Below, piece after piece: positions 1-8,437 of a DNA stretch of 64,000 nt. Location: the NCBI RefSeq assembly GCF_051846935.1, contig NZ_JBPYCS010000016.1, forward strand, positions 1 through 64,000, written 5' to 3'. A program made the translations under genes and the position numbers. A model generated the notes under the pieces. It made no database searches. It was not told the origin of the DNA and was given only the letters and a program-made list of their open reading frames with translations. The DNA comes from JBPYCR01 sp051846935. GTDB lineage: Bacteria > Bacillota > Bacilli > Bacillales > Amphibacillaceae. Position 1 is the first letter of the stretch, and every line of letters starts with the position of its first letter.

Positions 1-40
1 GCCAGCGTTCGTCCTGAGCCAAGATCAAACTCTCCATAAA
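1..40 (-). rRNA. rrs: 16S ribosomal RNA, 5' end (partial)
   Basis: The reverse complement of the first bases reads as the start of bacterial 16S rRNA: the GAGTTTGAT...TGGCTCAG primer region followed by GACGAACGCTGGC. The gene runs off the left edge, so only about 40 nt are present. It lies downstream of lysS on the same strand, as the rRNA operon does in Bacillus subtilis. One base in the usual 27F primer site is T where C or A is normal (GATCTTGG). Confidence 0.95.
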
Positions 41-237
41 AGTAAGTTTGAAATAAGATTAACACCGTTAATCTTATACAATTGTCTTAGCTTGTTTCAT
101 TTATCGTCAGCTTTCATAATAGAAAGGCTGACCTTCCGAAGAAACACGGAGGTGTTTCTTCGTCTCTTGACATACGAGTTGTTTTGTTCAGTTTTCAAGG
201 AGCAAATTTTTCCGTCAACCAAAATGGCGACTTTTAT
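41..237 (-). other. rRNA operon leader
   Basis: This is the transcribed spacer between the rRNA promoter and the 16S gene. It contains two perfect hairpins: arms at 54-63 and 67-76 (10 bp, 3-nt loop) just before 16S, and arms at 137-147 and 152-162 (11 bp, 4-nt loop). Such leader structures normally serve antitermination or RNase processing of the precursor; the exact role here is inferred. Confidence 0.7.
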
Positions 238-267
238 AATATAGCACACTTCCGAATGGGAAGTCAA
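238..267 (-). promoter_or_regulatory. rRNA operon promoter P2 (proximal)
   Basis: On the minus strand a -35 TTGACT (262-267) and a -10 TATATT (238-243) are separated by 18 bp, about 200 bp upstream of the 16S gene. This is a sigma-A consensus-like element in the position of a proximal rRNA promoter. Confidence 0.75.
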
Positions 268-333
268 TAGCTTTTTTAAAAAACTTTTAAATTGTTTCCA
301 AACTGTTTTGCGCTGTTTTTAACAACGTTTTTA

Positions 334-362
334 ACTATACCACGGCATTTTGTTAAAGTCAA
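334..362 (-). promoter_or_regulatory. rRNA operon promoter P1 (distal)
   Basis: On the minus strand TTGACT (357-362) and TATAGT (334-339) are separated by exactly 17 bp. With the proximal promoter this gives the tandem P1/P2 arrangement typical of Bacillus rRNA operons. AT-rich sequence lies upstream. Confidence 0.8.
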
Positions 363-503
363 CGATCTTTTTACTTTTTTGAAAATGTTTTTAACTACCT
401 AATGATCCAAAGGGAAACCAATAGTCTTTCGTGCGTTTAACAATGAAGAATCTATCCATTATCATCTTTATATTTCACATTAATATACATTAAATATTTA
501 AAA

Positions 504-558
504 TAAAAAAAGAAGACTTTTCAAAGCCTCGTTGAATGGCTTACAGTCTTCTTTTTTC
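504..558 (-). terminator. Rho-independent terminator after lysS
   Basis: An AGAAGACT/AGTCTTCT stem with an internal loop is followed on the minus strand by a T-run directly after the lysS stop codon. It separates lysS from the rRNA promoters. Confidence 0.75.
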
Positions 559-561
559 TCT

Positions 562-2043
562 TTATTTATTTCTCATTTGTGGGAATAACAGTACATCACG
601 AATGGACGGTGCATTAGTTAATAACATAACAAGACGATCAATACCTATTCCTAATCCCCCGGTAGGTGGCATTCCGTATTCAAGAGACTCCAGAAAGTCT
701 TCATCCATTAAATGCGCTTCATCATTACCTTCTGCTCTTTCTTGCATCTGGGCTTCAAACCGTTCGCGCTGATCAATAGGGTCATTTAATTCACTAAATG
801 CATTCGCGTGCTCACGGCCAACAATGAATAGCTCAAACCGATCTGTAAAGCGACGATCCTCTTTATTCATTTTAGCTAACGGAGATATTTCGACAGGATG
901 TCCATAAATAAATGTTGGCTGGATCAGCTTTTCTTCTACCTTTTGCTCGAAAAACTCATTTACAATATGACCAAATGTCATCGTATCCGTAATATCTACC
1001 CCATGCTCTTTTGCTAAGGCTCTTGCCTCATCATCTTGAATATCCTTCCAAAAGTCTACACCTGTATGCTCTTTTACCGCATCTACCATATGCAATCTTT
1101 TCCACCTTGGTTCTAAATCCACTTCATAATCGCCATACGTAATCGTCGTTTTGCCTCTTACCTCTTTAGCAATGTGGGCAATGACATTTTCCGTTAGCTC
1201 CATAATATCATTAAAGTCTGCATATGCTTCATACAGCTCAATCATTGTGAATTCCGGATTGTGTCTAGTAGATACCCCTTCATTACGAAACACTCTGCCG
1301 ATTTCATAAACTTTTTCCAGCCCGCCGACAATTAGACGCTTTAAGTGCAATTCAATTGCGATTCGCATATACAATGGGATGTCCAAAGCATTATGGTGCG
1401 TTTCGAAAGGCCGTGCAGAAGCGCCACCTGGTATCGCATGCATCATGGGTGTTTCTACCTCTAGGAAACCTTGATCATCCAAGTAACGTCTCATCGACTG
1501 AATAATCTTGCTTCGCATTACAAAAGTTTCTCGACTATCTAGATTTGTAATTAAGTCAAGGTAACGTTGACGATAGCGTTGCTCAATATCTTTCAAGCCA
1601 TGGTACTTTTCTGGTAAAGGGCGCAATGATTTGGTTAGTAATTCAAATTCGTTCACTTGGACTGAAAGCTCACCGACATTTGTTTTAAATACGAGCCCTG
1701 TAACACCAACAATATCCCCAATATCAATTGTTTTAAATATTTCGTATGCTGCTTCGCCTATTTCATCCTTTCTTACGTACAGTTGAATCTGCCCGCTTGA
1801 ATCTTGAATATGAGCAAAGCCGACTTTCCCTTTTCCACGCTTTGTCATTACTCTCCCAGCAATTGTTGCTTGAACCGCTTTTTCTGCCAGCTCCTCTTTA
1901 GAAAACGCCTCATACCCTTCGTGCAATTCAGCTGCTAGGTGTGTTCGTAAAAATCTCCCGCCAAACGGATCAAGACCTTGTTCTTTATGTGCAGCCAACT
2001 TCTCCCGTCGCACCCTCATATGTTCATTTAATTCTTCTGACAC
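562..2043 (-). CDS. lysS: Lysyl-tRNA synthetase, class II
   Basis: Charges tRNA-Lys with lysine in the cytoplasm. The 493-residue length is normal for bacterial LysS. An N-terminal OB-fold anticodon-binding domain (about residues 60-150) precedes the class II catalytic core. Motif 2 is visible as YEIGRVFRNEG with the downstream HNPEFT segment, and motif 3 as GLGIGIDRL near the C-terminus. It sits between the folate genes and the rRNA operon as in B. subtilis, but the small regulator yazB and the tRNA-dihydrouridine synthase gene that normally precede it are absent. Confidence 0.97.
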   Translation of the reverse strand: MSEELNEHMRVRREKLAAHKEQGLDPFGGRFLRTHLAAELHEGYEAFSKEELAEKAVQATIAGRVMTKRGKGKVGFAHIQDSSGQIQLYVRKDEIGEAAYEIFKTIDIGDIVGVTGLVFKTNVGELSVQVNEFELLTKSLRPLPEKYHGLKDIEQRYRQRYLDLITNLDSRETFVMRSKIIQSMRRYLDDQGFLEVETPMMHAIPGGASARPFETHHNALDIPLYMRIAIELHLKRLIVGGLEKVYEIGRVFRNEGVSTRHNPEFTMIELYEAYADFNDIMELTENVIAHIAKEVRGKTTITYGDYEVDLEPRWKRLHMVDAVKEHTGVDFWKDIQDDEARALAKEHGVDITDTMTFGHIVNEFFEQKVEEKLIQPTFIYGHPVEISPLAKMNKEDRRFTDRFELFIVGREHANAFSELNDPIDQRERFEAQMQERAEGNDEAHLMDEDFLESLEYGMPPTGGLGIGIDRLVMLLTNAPSIRDVLLFPQMRNK

Positions 2044-2568
2044 TACTCATCACTCCGTTATTTATTTGTCCTAATATATTCCTATCATACACAAAAAAGG
2101 AACTAGAATTCCATCCAGCTTCCACGATTACATCTTTTAGAACGTTTGTTACAGCTTCCAATCATTAGCATAATCAAACAAAACCGATTGTAAACATTCT
2201 GCTTTACCCTTTCTACAAAAGGCATTACAACAATAGAAGTTAATTGTTTTCACAATCGCAAACCTTCCCCTAATCGTATAGATAGGGTAATCGGTAAAAT
2301 ATAGACTATAGCTGCTTTTGAAGACCTCCCGCTCGCCTCTATCTCATCATGTTCGGTAAATTCCCACCTTAGCATCTTCGGCAACCAAAAAACTACTTTA
2401 ACTACGACCAAACAAGGCTTCCTCTCTGCTTCCTAACTGCAAACATTTTATTCGACGTATTGCGTAAAAATGAGCTGCGAATATATTCTATTTTAGAACC
2501 CACTTATTGCTTCTGAATTATTTTAACATGCTATCGAAACAATATCGATTGAATATGCGTATCATTAT
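2044..2568. other. Intergenic gap, no gene recognised
   Basis: About 525 bp between lysS and folK. B. subtilis has yazB and dus here. Six-frame reading shows no homologue of either and no convincing ribosome-binding site with an open frame. No clear repeat or terminator was identified. Confidence 0.5.
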
Positions 2569-3078
2569 TTATTTTGTTGAACTTTTCTTTTCCCATAACA
2601 CTATACCATCTATTTCTTCTTGCGGATTTTTTTCCAATAAGGCCTTTACTTCTATATTAAAGCCAGGAACGATGGCATCGGCAGCAATTTCATTTAATGG
2701 GACAAGTACAAAAGCACGTTCATGCATGCGGGGATGTGGAATAACTAAATGCTCGGCTTGTGTCTTTTCCTGATTGTAAAGCAAGATATCGAGATCGATC
2801 GTTCGTGGCCCGTTGCGAATCGTTCGTTTCCTTCCTAACCGTTGTTCAATTGCTTGGCATTGATCCAATAACTCATTCGGCGACAAATCCGTAGTAACCT
2901 TTATTACCATGTTTAAAAAATCGGCTTGATCTAAATAGCCGACAGGGGCTGTTTCATAAATAGAAGATTTTCTTTCTAATTGAATTGTACGATTATTTAA
3001 AAGTGCATTGATTGCTTCGTCAATGTATGAAGCACGTGGCTCGATATTTGTACCAAGTGCTATAAATGCTTCGTTCAT
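2569..3078 (-). CDS. folK: 2-amino-4-hydroxy-6-hydroxymethyldihydropteridine diphosphokinase
   Basis: Transfers pyrophosphate from ATP to 6-hydroxymethyl-dihydropterin, the step before dihydropteroate synthesis in folate biosynthesis. The 169-residue protein begins with the family hallmark AFIALGTNIEPR and contains the RTIDLDILLY motif near residue 95, followed by the HPRMHERAFVLVPL segment. Its start overlaps the end of folB by 4 bp, which indicates translational coupling in a folP-folB-folK operon. Confidence 0.96.
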   Translation of the reverse strand: MNEAFIALGTNIEPRASYIDEAINALLNNRTIQLERKSSIYETAPVGYLDQADFLNMVIKVTTDLSPNELLDQCQAIEQRLGRKRTIRNGPRTIDLDILLYNQEKTQAEHLVIPHPRMHERAFVLVPLNEIAADAIVPGFNIEVKALLEKNPQEEIDGIVLWEKKSSTK

Positions 3079-3440
3079 TTCTCTCTCCCCCTAAATATCT
3101 CAACAGCTACCGACTCGTAATGTCCGACAATTGGAGGATCTGGTTTAATAACCTTGACGGTACAAGCGTCTAATAATTCAAACGTCTTCAATAATTGCTC
3201 AGCGATCGCTTCCGCTACTGCTTCAATTAAATGATAAGATTTACCTTCCACTATATGCTGTACAATTTCAAACGCATGTCCGTAATCAATGGAATCCTTC
3301 ATATTATCGGTTGTACCAGCCTTTTTTAAGTCAACGTGCAATACAACGTCTACGTTGAATCGCTGTCCTAATTTATTCTCCTCGGAGAATAAACCGTGGT
3401 ATCCATAAAACTGCATACGATTCAAATAAATTTTATCCAT
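3075..3440 (-). CDS. folB: Dihydroneopterin aldolase
   Basis: Converts 7,8-dihydroneopterin to 6-hydroxymethyl-dihydropterin and glycolaldehyde in folate synthesis. The 121-residue length is typical. Family features are the FYGYHGLFSEENKLGQRF segment near the N-terminus, the SIDYGHAFE region and the late KPDPPI segment. It overlaps folP by 8 bp and folK by 4 bp, so the three genes are probably translated as a coupled unit. Confidence 0.96.
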   Translation of the reverse strand: MDKIYLNRMQFYGYHGLFSEENKLGQRFNVDVVLHVDLKKAGTTDNMKDSIDYGHAFEIVQHIVEGKSYHLIEAVAEAIAEQLLKTFELLDACTVKVIKPDPPIVGHYESVAVEIFRGREK

Positions 3441-4260
3441 CTGTCACTTTTCCTTTCAACATTGCATCCATCATTCTTGCTAGTTCATAATGCATCTGAA
3501 CGTTATGAACGCGCACAATGTGCACACCTTTTGCAATTCCTAAACAAGTCGTCGCACCCGTCCCGTTATCACGAGCTTCAGCTGGAACATCCAATACATG
3601 ACCAATAAAGGATTTGCGTGAAGTCCCAAGCAAAAGTGGGTAGCCGAGGGCCACCAATTCCTCTAAGCCATTCATTACTTGTAAATTATGCTCCATCGTT
3701 TTTGCAAAGCCGATACCTGGATCAAGGATAATGTTATCTCGCCTAACACCTGCCTCAATCGCCATTTGGATGCTGCGCTGCAAATCTGCTTGCATATCAC
3801 CAAGCAGCGATTCATACTTTTGATCCATGCGATTGTGCATTAAAATAATAGGAACTTCATACGTTGCAGCAACTGCAGCCATTTCAGGGTCAGCTTTCGC
3901 TCCCCATATATCATTAATTATGTCCGCACCCGCTTCAATTGCATGCCGAGCTGTTTCAGCCTTATACGTATCAATAGAAATCGGGACATTGACTTGCTTT
4001 TTGACTGCTTCTATTACAGGTAGCACCCGGGCTAATTCCTCAGTCACCGTGACTTTCTCATGACCAGGACGAGTGGATTCGCCACCGATATCAATAATGT
4101 CTGCCCCTTGGGATTCCATCTTTCGTGCTTGCTTCACGGCATCATCTATGTTTACATAGCTGCCCCCATCCGAAAAAGAATCGGGCGTTACATTTAATAT
4201 CCCCATAATATGGGTTCTGCTACGTAGATTGAATGTTTTCGTTCGTGTTTTCAGTTGCAT
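3433..4260 (-). CDS. folP: Dihydropteroate synthase
   Basis: Condenses 6-hydroxymethyl-dihydropterin pyrophosphate with p-aminobenzoate; this is the sulfonamide target. The TIM-barrel signatures MGILNVTPDSFSDGG and DIIDIGGESTRPG are intact, as is the LLGTSRKSF segment. I place the start at an internal ATG (275 aa) because GGAAGAAGGG lies 6 nt upstream; a TTG six codons earlier is possible but has no site of its own. In B. subtilis pabB, pabA and pabC precede this gene. Here they are absent, so p-aminobenzoate must come from genes elsewhere or from uptake. Confidence 0.95.
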   Translation of the reverse strand: MQLKTRTKTFNLRSRTHIMGILNVTPDSFSDGGSYVNIDDAVKQARKMESQGADIIDIGGESTRPGHEKVTVTEELARVLPVIEAVKKQVNVPISIDTYKAETARHAIEAGADIINDIWGAKADPEMAAVAATYEVPIILMHNRMDQKYESLLGDMQADLQRSIQMAIEAGVRRDNIILDPGIGFAKTMEHNLQVMNGLEELVALGYPLLLGTSRKSFIGHVLDVPAEARDNGTGATTCLGIAKGVHIVRVHNVQMHYELARMMDAMLKGKVTDG

Positions 4261-4439
4261 GAAAAACCCTTCTTCCAATCTGTAATATGTAAAAGATGTT
4301 ATTGTCTATCGTATCATAAATGGAGCAAGAAAATGCCTTTTTTGCTACCCTAGCTTAATCGATACTCGTATCGATTAAGCTTTCTCTACTATACTAACGA
4401 ACTTTTACAACGACCAACTTACATGATGGACAACTTAAT

Positions 4440-4493
4440 AATAAAAAAGATGTACGCTTCCGTTTATTAATGGAGGAGTACATCTTTTTATCG
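4440..4493 (-). terminator. Rho-independent terminator after cysK
   Basis: An AAAAAGATGTAC / GTACATCTTTTT stem with an imperfect interior and a T-run on the minus strand lies just downstream of the cysK stop. Confidence 0.8.
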
Positions 4494-4507
4494 TCATGTT
4501 TTTTCTA

Positions 4508-5446
4508 TTATTCTTCTTCGTCAAATTGATAAAGTGGAGTAGACAAATATCTTTCTCCGTTATCTGGTAAAATCGCCAACACTTTTTTGCCTTTACCTAG
4601 CTTTTTTGCCGCCTTTTTTGCTGCAGCAATTGCTGCCCCTGCTGAAATACCACCTAATATCCCTTCTGCTCTAGCGACTTCTCTGGAAGTTGTAAATGCT
4701 TCTTCATTGGAAATCGGTAATATTTCATCGTATATTTCTGTGTCTAATACTTTTGGTATAAAATTAGCCCCAATTCCTTGAATTTTATGTGGGCCAGGCT
4801 TCTTGCCGGACAAAATTGCTGAATCCTCTGGTTCAACTGCAAAAATGGTTATGTCTTTAAAATGCGACTTAAGCACTTTTCCAGCCCCTGTAATCGTTCC
4901 TCCTGTACCGATGCCAGCTACAAACCCATCAAGTCCATCCTTCATTTGCTCAATAATTTCTTTACCGGTCGTACGCTCGTGCATTTTAGGGTTTGCTTCG
5001 TTGTTAAATTGCTGTGGCATAAAATAGCCGTGTGTTTCTTTAAGCTCCACTGCTTTATCAACAGCGCCTTTCATTCCTTCCGAACCAGGTGTTAGAACGA
5101 TTTCTGCACCATAGGCACGAAGTAAGTTCCGGCGTTCTTTACTCATCGTTTCTGGCATTGTAACAATCAGCTTATATCCTTTAGCGGCAGATACCATTGC
5201 TAATCCAATTCCTGTATTCCCGCTAGTAGGCTCCACAATTGTATCGCCTTCCGTCAAATCGCCCGCTTCCTCTGCCGCTTCAATCATCGCTAGTGCAATG
5301 CGGTCTTTTACAGAGCTTCCCGGATTCATAAATTCTAATTTCACATAAATATCCGCACTTTCCGAATCACCCGTATGATTTAGCTTAACAATCGGTGTCT
5401 GCCCAATTAATTGTGCAACATTATTTGTTACCTTCAATGTAAACAC
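4508..5446 (-). CDS. cysK: Cysteine synthase (O-acetylserine sulfhydrylase)
   Basis: Pyridoxal-phosphate enzyme that makes cysteine from O-acetylserine and sulfide. The 312-residue protein has the PLP-lysine segment NPGSSVKDR (Lys47) and the substrate-binding loop EPTSGNTGIGLA. The phosphate-binding glycine-rich loop reads GIGTGGTITG, and the SAGAA motif is near the C-terminus. It has its own terminator and is flanked upstream by the terminator of yacD, so it is probably a single-gene unit. In B. subtilis this protein also partners with the regulator CymR; that role cannot be judged here. Confidence 0.96.
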   Translation of the reverse strand: MFTLKVTNNVAQLIGQTPIVKLNHTGDSESADIYVKLEFMNPGSSVKDRIALAMIEAAEEAGDLTEGDTIVEPTSGNTGIGLAMVSAAKGYKLIVTMPETMSKERRNLLRAYGAEIVLTPGSEGMKGAVDKAVELKETHGYFMPQQFNNEANPKMHERTTGKEIIEQMKDGLDGFVAGIGTGGTITGAGKVLKSHFKDITIFAVEPEDSAILSGKKPGPHKIQGIGANFIPKVLDTEIYDEILPISNEEAFTTSREVARAEGILGGISAGAAIAAAKKAAKKLGKGKKVLAILPDNGERYLSTPLYQFDEEE

Positions 5447-5531
5447 GCCTCCAATTCCTAGTAAACTTATAGGATTTATTAATTATTAATGTACGCTGTT
5501 TTTTTCATTTTGTCAATGTTTTTTCTAAAAT

Positions 5532-5577
5532 AAAAAACAAGATCGGTTATGATTATCCATACCACATCTTGTTTTTA
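5532..5577 (-). terminator. Rho-independent terminator after yacD
   Basis: An AAAAACAAGAT / ATCTTGTTTTT inverted repeat with an approximately 23-nt loop abuts the stop codon of the preceding gene and ends in a T-run on the minus strand. Confidence 0.75.
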
Positions 5578-6477
5578 TTATTCATATACCCAATCCACTT
5601 CAAACGCATCCCATAAAGGAGCAGCATCCAATGTTTGTCCCTGTTTCTTTAAAGCTAATTCATTTTGAATATACGGGGCAATTTCTTCATAAGTAAACGA
5701 TATTTCAGAAATGTGCCGGTGCAGATAAATAATTGCTGCTTCGGTTCCTAGCGAAATTGGTGAGCTATATGTGTTTTCTTTTATTTTTTCTATTTCCTCT
5801 TTGTAGCTTGCGGGGAGATGTATGCTTGAAACATCAATATAACCCATATATCCCCCGTTCGTTTTCGTATCTGCATCATTAGAAAACTCCAAAGCTAGCA
5901 AAGGAAAGGAAGCGCCTTGCTCTAGCTCATCATGAACTTGCTCAGCAATTTCCATATTATCGAGTACAATATGAGAAAGCTGTGCAGATTCTGGAAAGTT
6001 GTATTGGTTTGCATATTGCTCATAATACGCTCTTACTTCCTTTTCAGGTATGCGCGCGTAGTCCTTTGCTAATAAAGCCTCTAGCTCATAACGGTATACG
6101 ATGTCTGCATGCCACTTTTTTTCAGCAGCTTCTCTTTCTTTATTTGTTAACACACCTTGCGTTGTCATTATATTCGCTAATTCACGATCAATGATTTTAC
6201 GGTCGATTTTAATATTGCTTTCGTTAGCTAATTGATGAACAATAGAATGGTTAATTAGTTTTTTTAATTCCATTTTCCCATAACTATTCCGTAGTCCTTC
6301 CATCCATTGTTCATAGGTAATACGATCTTTTCCGATCGTTGCTACTGTATCTTTCCGTGTAATTGTTTTTTCTGTATTTTCCAACGTAATGTTTTCGCTT
6401 TTTTTCCAAAGCAATAGTGTAACAATGTTTAATACAATTAATATTAGAACGATACTTAACAGTAATTTTTTAGGCAT
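5578..6477 (-). CDS. yacD: Membrane-anchored SurA/PrsA-like peptidyl-prolyl isomerase (YacD)
   Basis: A predicted extracytoplasmic foldase. The 299-residue protein starts with a short basic stretch and one hydrophobic segment (about residues 4-24). No lipobox cysteine is visible, so it is probably anchored by an uncleaved helix rather than lipid-linked like PrsA. A SurA_N-type helical region is followed by a parvulin-like domain (about residues 155-250) with SAQLSHIVLDN and GGYMGYID. The position between hslO and cysK matches B. subtilis yacD. Substrates are unknown. Confidence 0.85.
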   Translation of the reverse strand: MPKKLLLSIVLILIVLNIVTLLLWKKSENITLENTEKTITRKDTVATIGKDRITYEQWMEGLRNSYGKMELKKLINHSIVHQLANESNIKIDRKIIDRELANIMTTQGVLTNKEREAAEKKWHADIVYRYELEALLAKDYARIPEKEVRAYYEQYANQYNFPESAQLSHIVLDNMEIAEQVHDELEQGASFPLLALEFSNDADTKTNGGYMGYIDVSSIHLPASYKEEIEKIKENTYSSPISLGTEAAIIYLHRHISEISFTYEEIAPYIQNELALKKQGQTLDAAPLWDAFEVDWVYE

Positions 6478-6509
6478 ACGCTCGCTTCCCCTCGGGCAAC
6501 CTAGTTTAT

Positions 6510-7382
6510 TTAATTATGCTTCAACGCTTCTAGTTCCTTTTCTGTAAGCTGATATACTTCATTACAAAAGTGACACGTCGCTTCCGCACCATGATCTTCT
6601 TTTATCATTTTCTCTATCTCTGCTGCGCCAAGACCGATAATCGCATTCTCAACTCTCTCTTTTGAGCATTTACAGCGAAAAACAACAGGAGCTTGTTCGT
6701 GAACGATCACTTCTTCGTCTTTAAATAGAAGCTCCAACATTTGTTCGGGTGTATATCCTTTTTCTATTAATGTAGAGATAGCTGGGAATTGTTCAATTTG
6801 CTTTTCCAAGCTTGTAATAACATCATCGGTTGCCCCAGGCATTAATTGAACAATAAAACCACCCGCAGCCAAGACAGTATGATCCGGATTTACGAGCACA
6901 CCTGCACCAACTGCCGAGGGTACTTGCTCGGAATTTGCAAAGTAATACGTAAAGTCTTCGCTAATTTCACCTGAAACGATCGGTACTTGGCCAGTAAAGT
7001 AATCCTTTAAGCCTAAATCCTTTACAACACTTATATATCCTTCTGTGCCGACTGCACGTCGAACATCTAGCTTACCTTTTTCGTTTAATTCAAAGTCAAC
7101 ATGCGGATTGATCACATAACCCCGTACTTCGCCTTTCGCATTGGCCTCTGAAATGATTGCTCCAATCGGTCCGTTCCCTTCTACCTTTATCGTCAGTGAA
7201 TGCTCGTTCTTTAGCATTGCTCCCATTAGCGCAGATATTGTTAACGTACGTCCTAAGGCAGCTGAAGCAGTTGCCCACGTATCTTGTCTTCTTTGCGCTT
7301 CTTTTACCATTTGTGTTGAGACACATGCATATGCCCGTACCATACCTGCATAAGCCGTAGTTTTAATTAAGTAATCTATCAT
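6510..7382 (-). CDS. hslO: Hsp33 redox-regulated chaperone
   Basis: Cytoplasmic holdase activated by oxidation. The 290-residue protein has the C-terminal zinc centre with all four cysteines in CxC...CxxC spacing (Cys237, Cys239, Cys270, Cys273), which form disulfides under oxidative stress. The N-terminal folding domain is complete and includes GPIGAIISEANAKGEVRGY. It follows coaX by 12 bp and precedes yacD by 32 bp, suggesting one coaX-hslO-yacD transcript. Confidence 0.96.
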   Translation of the reverse strand: MIDYLIKTTAYAGMVRAYACVSTQMVKEAQRRQDTWATASAALGRTLTISALMGAMLKNEHSLTIKVEGNGPIGAIISEANAKGEVRGYVINPHVDFELNEKGKLDVRRAVGTEGYISVVKDLGLKDYFTGQVPIVSGEISEDFTYYFANSEQVPSAVGAGVLVNPDHTVLAAGGFIVQLMPGATDDVITSLEKQIEQFPAISTLIEKGYTPEQMLELLFKDEEVIVHEQAPVVFRCKCSKERVENAIIGLGAAEIEKMIKEDHGAEATCHFCNEVYQLTEKELEALKHN

Positions 7383-7394
7383 CTATATACTCCT

Positions 7395-8168
7395 TTATTT
7401 TTGCATGTTTTTTTCATAAATTAAATACAATCCCTTTAACGTTAGATGAGGATCAACAACATCCACTGTTTCGGCTTCATTCGCAATCAAAGCAGCAAGT
7501 CCGCCTGTCGCTATGACTTTTGGTTGATTGCCCATCTGTTTTTTAACTCGCGTTACAATCCCATCCACTTGCGATACATACCCGTAAAAAACACCCGATT
7601 GCATCGCTTCCACAGTTGAAGTTCCCACGACATGGTCTGGTTTTTGTATTTCAATTTTTGGTAGCTTGGAAGCTTTTTGATACATTGCTTCCATCGAAAT
7701 TTTTATACCAGGTGAAATAATCCCCCCACAGTATTCTCCTTCTTCATTAATGGAGCAATACGTAGTTGCCGTTCCAAAATCAATTATAATTAAAGGAGCG
7801 CCATACTTATCTATTGCGCCAACCGCATTAACAATTCGGTCTGCGCCTATTTCGTCTGGATTCGGATACTTCATTTCTAAAGATGATTTTACGTCTTTCT
7901 TTCCAATGATTAACGGCTGTATTCCAAAGTACAATGCACACATTTTTTCTAAAGCGAGCATAATCGGCGGTACAACTGATGAGATGATAATTCCTTTTAT
8001 AGCAGATAATTCAATGCCACGATGCTCAAACAAAGACTTAATTAATATGCCGAACTCATCTTCCGTCTTATATCGATCCGTTTTAATGCGCCATTCATGC
8101 GTTAACTCTCCATGTTCAAAAACACCGAGTACGGTATTTGTATTACCAGTATCAAGTACAAATATCAT
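7395..8168 (-). CDS. coaX: Type III pantothenate kinase
   Basis: Phosphorylates pantothenate in the first step of coenzyme A synthesis. The 257-residue protein has the ASKHA-fold signature DTGNTNTVLGVFE at the N-terminus, the PDEIGADRIVN segment, and the catalytic IIDFGTATTY motif. It heads the coaX-hslO-yacD run; upstream of it begins an inserted plus-strand block, so its promoter lies in the divergent interval. Confidence 0.96.
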   Translation of the reverse strand: MIFVLDTGNTNTVLGVFEHGELTHEWRIKTDRYKTEDEFGILIKSLFEHRGIELSAIKGIIISSVVPPIMLALEKMCALYFGIQPLIIGKKDVKSSLEMKYPNPDEIGADRIVNAVGAIDKYGAPLIIIDFGTATTYCSINEEGEYCGGIISPGIKISMEAMYQKASKLPKIEIQKPDHVVGTSTVEAMQSGVFYGYVSQVDGIVTRVKKQMGNQPKVIATGGLAALIANEAETVDVVDPHLTLKGLYLIYEKNMQK

Positions 8169-8342
8169 GATTACCAGACCTTCCTCACCTTAATCTACCA
8201 TATATACTTCATAAATATACCACAATTTAATTTAATATAGAAAGCTTGGCTAATTGGATTGCTGTAATGCATGACGGATTGATTTCCTACATAATTAATC
8301 GATCTACGATTATTTAAAGACGATTAGATCTCTAAAAAGTTG

Positions 8343-8371
8343 TTTAACTATTTCCTATATTCAAGTATAAT
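8343..8371 (+). promoter_or_regulatory. Probable sigma-A promoter of the sensor kinase gene
   Basis: A perfect -10 TATAAT (8366-8371) lies 17 bp downstream of a weak -35 TTTAAC (8343-8348). The distance to the chosen ATG is about 65 bp. A weak -35 is compatible with low basal or activated expression. Confidence 0.5.
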
Positions 8372-8437
8372 TAGTTCTTATTAACTATAAATAACTAGAT
8401 GGATTGCATTAATCTCAACTGGAAAGGCTTCCTCTCT

